A stretch of DNA of 6,752 bases. Origin: Alphaproteobacteria bacterium (GTDB lineage: Bacteria; Pseudomonadota; Alphaproteobacteria; ATCC43930; CGMCC-115725). Below, piece by piece: positions 6,130 to 6,752 of the stretch (position 1 is its first letter; every line of letters starts with the position of its first letter). The translations under genes were made by a program, and so were the position numbers. The stretch spans positions 1 to 6,752 of the forward strand of contig JAFAWI010000706.1 in NCBI GenBank assembly GCA_019241915.1. Reading direction: 5' to 3'. Under the pieces are notes generated by a model. The model was not told the DNA's origin and made no database searches. It saw only the letters and a program-made list of their open reading frames with translations.

Positions 6130-6752
6130 CTAAAAGAACACCAGCGTGCGCACCTCGATGCTTTCGCGGGGTGGGGCGTCGGCCGGCGTGCTGGGGTCGT
6201 CGAACGCGCCGTGCGCCGAGAACCGGGCCGCCTGCCGGCGTCCGGAATCGTAGCAGCTGATCAGGATCGCCTCGTCGGGCTGCATGCGCGGGAAATAGTA
6301 CCAGCGCTGGTTCGGGTTGTACGTGACCGCATAGGTCTCGCCGGTACGGTCGGGATAGCGCAGGTCGGACGCCAGCAGGTTGTCGTAGTCCAGCGTCTGC
6401 GAGTCGCACAGCACCAGCGGCGAGCGCAGCAGCGGACCCGCGATCGGCCGCCACACATTGTTGACCGCAAAGCGGTGCTTCAACAGCTCGGTCGCCTCGT
6501 CGCCCATCAGGTCGCGGACGCGCTGCGGCGCCGACCAGGCGGTGTAGTCGTTATGGACGCGGCCGGCCGGCAGCTTGACCACGCTGCCCGGACCCGACCT
6601 GGCGGCGTTGCGGACGATATGGTCGAACGCGACCACCTTCCTGGCGCCGGTCGCTTCCCGCATCAGCCGCTCGCACTCCGGATAGTAGACCGACTTGACG
6701 ATCGCCTCATCGTAGAGGTCGCGGGCGGCGGTCTCGTGACGGATAAGGGCAA
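6130..6752 (-). CDS. CmcJ/AsaB/NvfI-type oxidoreductase, N-terminus cut off by window edge
   Basis: The frame is open from the window edge to TAG at 6132-6130, giving 206 C-terminal residues of a protein usually about 260-300 long. An internal ATG at 6663 is not the likely start, because the open sequence before it (RHETAARDLYDEAIVKSVYYPECERLM) is family-like. Features that recall the CmcJ/AsaB group are the YYPE block, FDHIVRN, VHNDYT, NVWRPIAGPLLRSPLVLCDS, a tyrosine- and tryptophan-rich strand (RWYYFPRMQPDEAILISCYDS) and SAHGAFDDP. His66 and Asp68 of the visible part (VHNDYT) form an HxD pair, and His180 (SAHGAF) is a good third iron ligand. The fungal member NvfI is an Fe(II)/2-oxoglutarate enzyme, and CmcJ takes part in cephamycin methoxylation; bacterial members outside antibiotic clusters mostly lack known substrates. 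The gene is convergent with the alcohol dehydrogenase. Family assignment is from recalled motifs. Confidence 0.8.
   Translation of the reverse strand, partial: ALIRHETAARDLYDEAIVKSVYYPECERLMREATGARKVVAFDHIVRNAARSGPGSVVKLPAGRVHNDYTAWSAPQRVRDLMGDEATELLKHRFAVNNVWRPIAGPLLRSPLVLCDSQTLDYDNLLASDLRYPDRTGETYAVTYNPNQRWYYFPRMQPDEAILISCYDSGRRQAARFSAHGAFDDPSTPADAPPRESIEVRTLVFF

Noticed and set aside
4925..6454. A 509-codon minus-strand open frame across the alcohol dehydrogenase, the hairpin gap and part of the CmcJ-like gene
   Set aside because: It crosses three unrelated units, is antisense to a clear dehydrogenase and out of frame with the CmcJ-like gene, and its composition is Arg/Ala/His-rich without any motif. 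It is a shadow frame.

Overview
The window is GC-rich DNA with tightly packed genes. It fits an alphaproteobacterium of Rhizobiales or Rhodospirillales type. The evidence is the codon use, the twin-arginine leader on an ABC solute-binding protein, an intergenic hairpin element of the 'CCCTCTCCCGC...' kind often seen in that class, and the mix of gene families. This placement is inference from style, not from a marker gene.

Layout, left to right. (1) 1-926, minus: an extracellular solute-binding protein of an ABC importer (family 1, sugar-type), with its N-terminus and Tat-like leader present and its C-terminus cut off by the window edge. (2) 927-1045: a 119-bp gap holding its ribosome site, a candidate promoter and a near-palindrome. 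(3) 1046-2965, minus: an S9-family serine peptidase (beta-propeller plus alpha/beta-hydrolase) starting at TTG. (4) 2968-3933, minus: a Gfo/Idh/MocA NAD(P)-dependent oxidoreductase lying 2 bp upstream of the peptidase, so these two form an operon that may run on into the binding protein. (5) 3934-3993: a 60-bp divergent intergenic region. (6) 3994-4839, plus: a TauD/TfdA-type Fe(II)/2-oxoglutarate dioxygenase. (7) 4840-4996: a gap filled largely by inverted repeats. (8) 4997-6112, plus: a zinc-dependent medium-chain alcohol dehydrogenase whose ribosome site lies inside a hairpin arm. (9) 6130-6752, minus: the C-terminal part of a CmcJ/AsaB/NvfI-type oxidoreductase, convergent with the dehydrogenase and cut off at its N-terminus.

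Taken together this looks like an accessory catabolic or uptake locus: one importer binding protein, two predicted non-haem iron oxygenases, two nicotinamide-dependent dehydrogenases and a cytoplasmic peptidase or hydrolase. A plausible but unproven reading is import of a small organic substrate followed by oxygenation, dehydrogenation and hydrolysis. The substrate cannot be read from the sequence. I found no RNA genes, CRISPR arrays, transposases or clear phage genes. Every gene belongs to a known family, so I do not claim a new system. The most unusual local features are the hairpin that carries the dehydrogenase's ribosome site, and the TTG-started peptidase whose ribosome site is the last codons of the gene before it.
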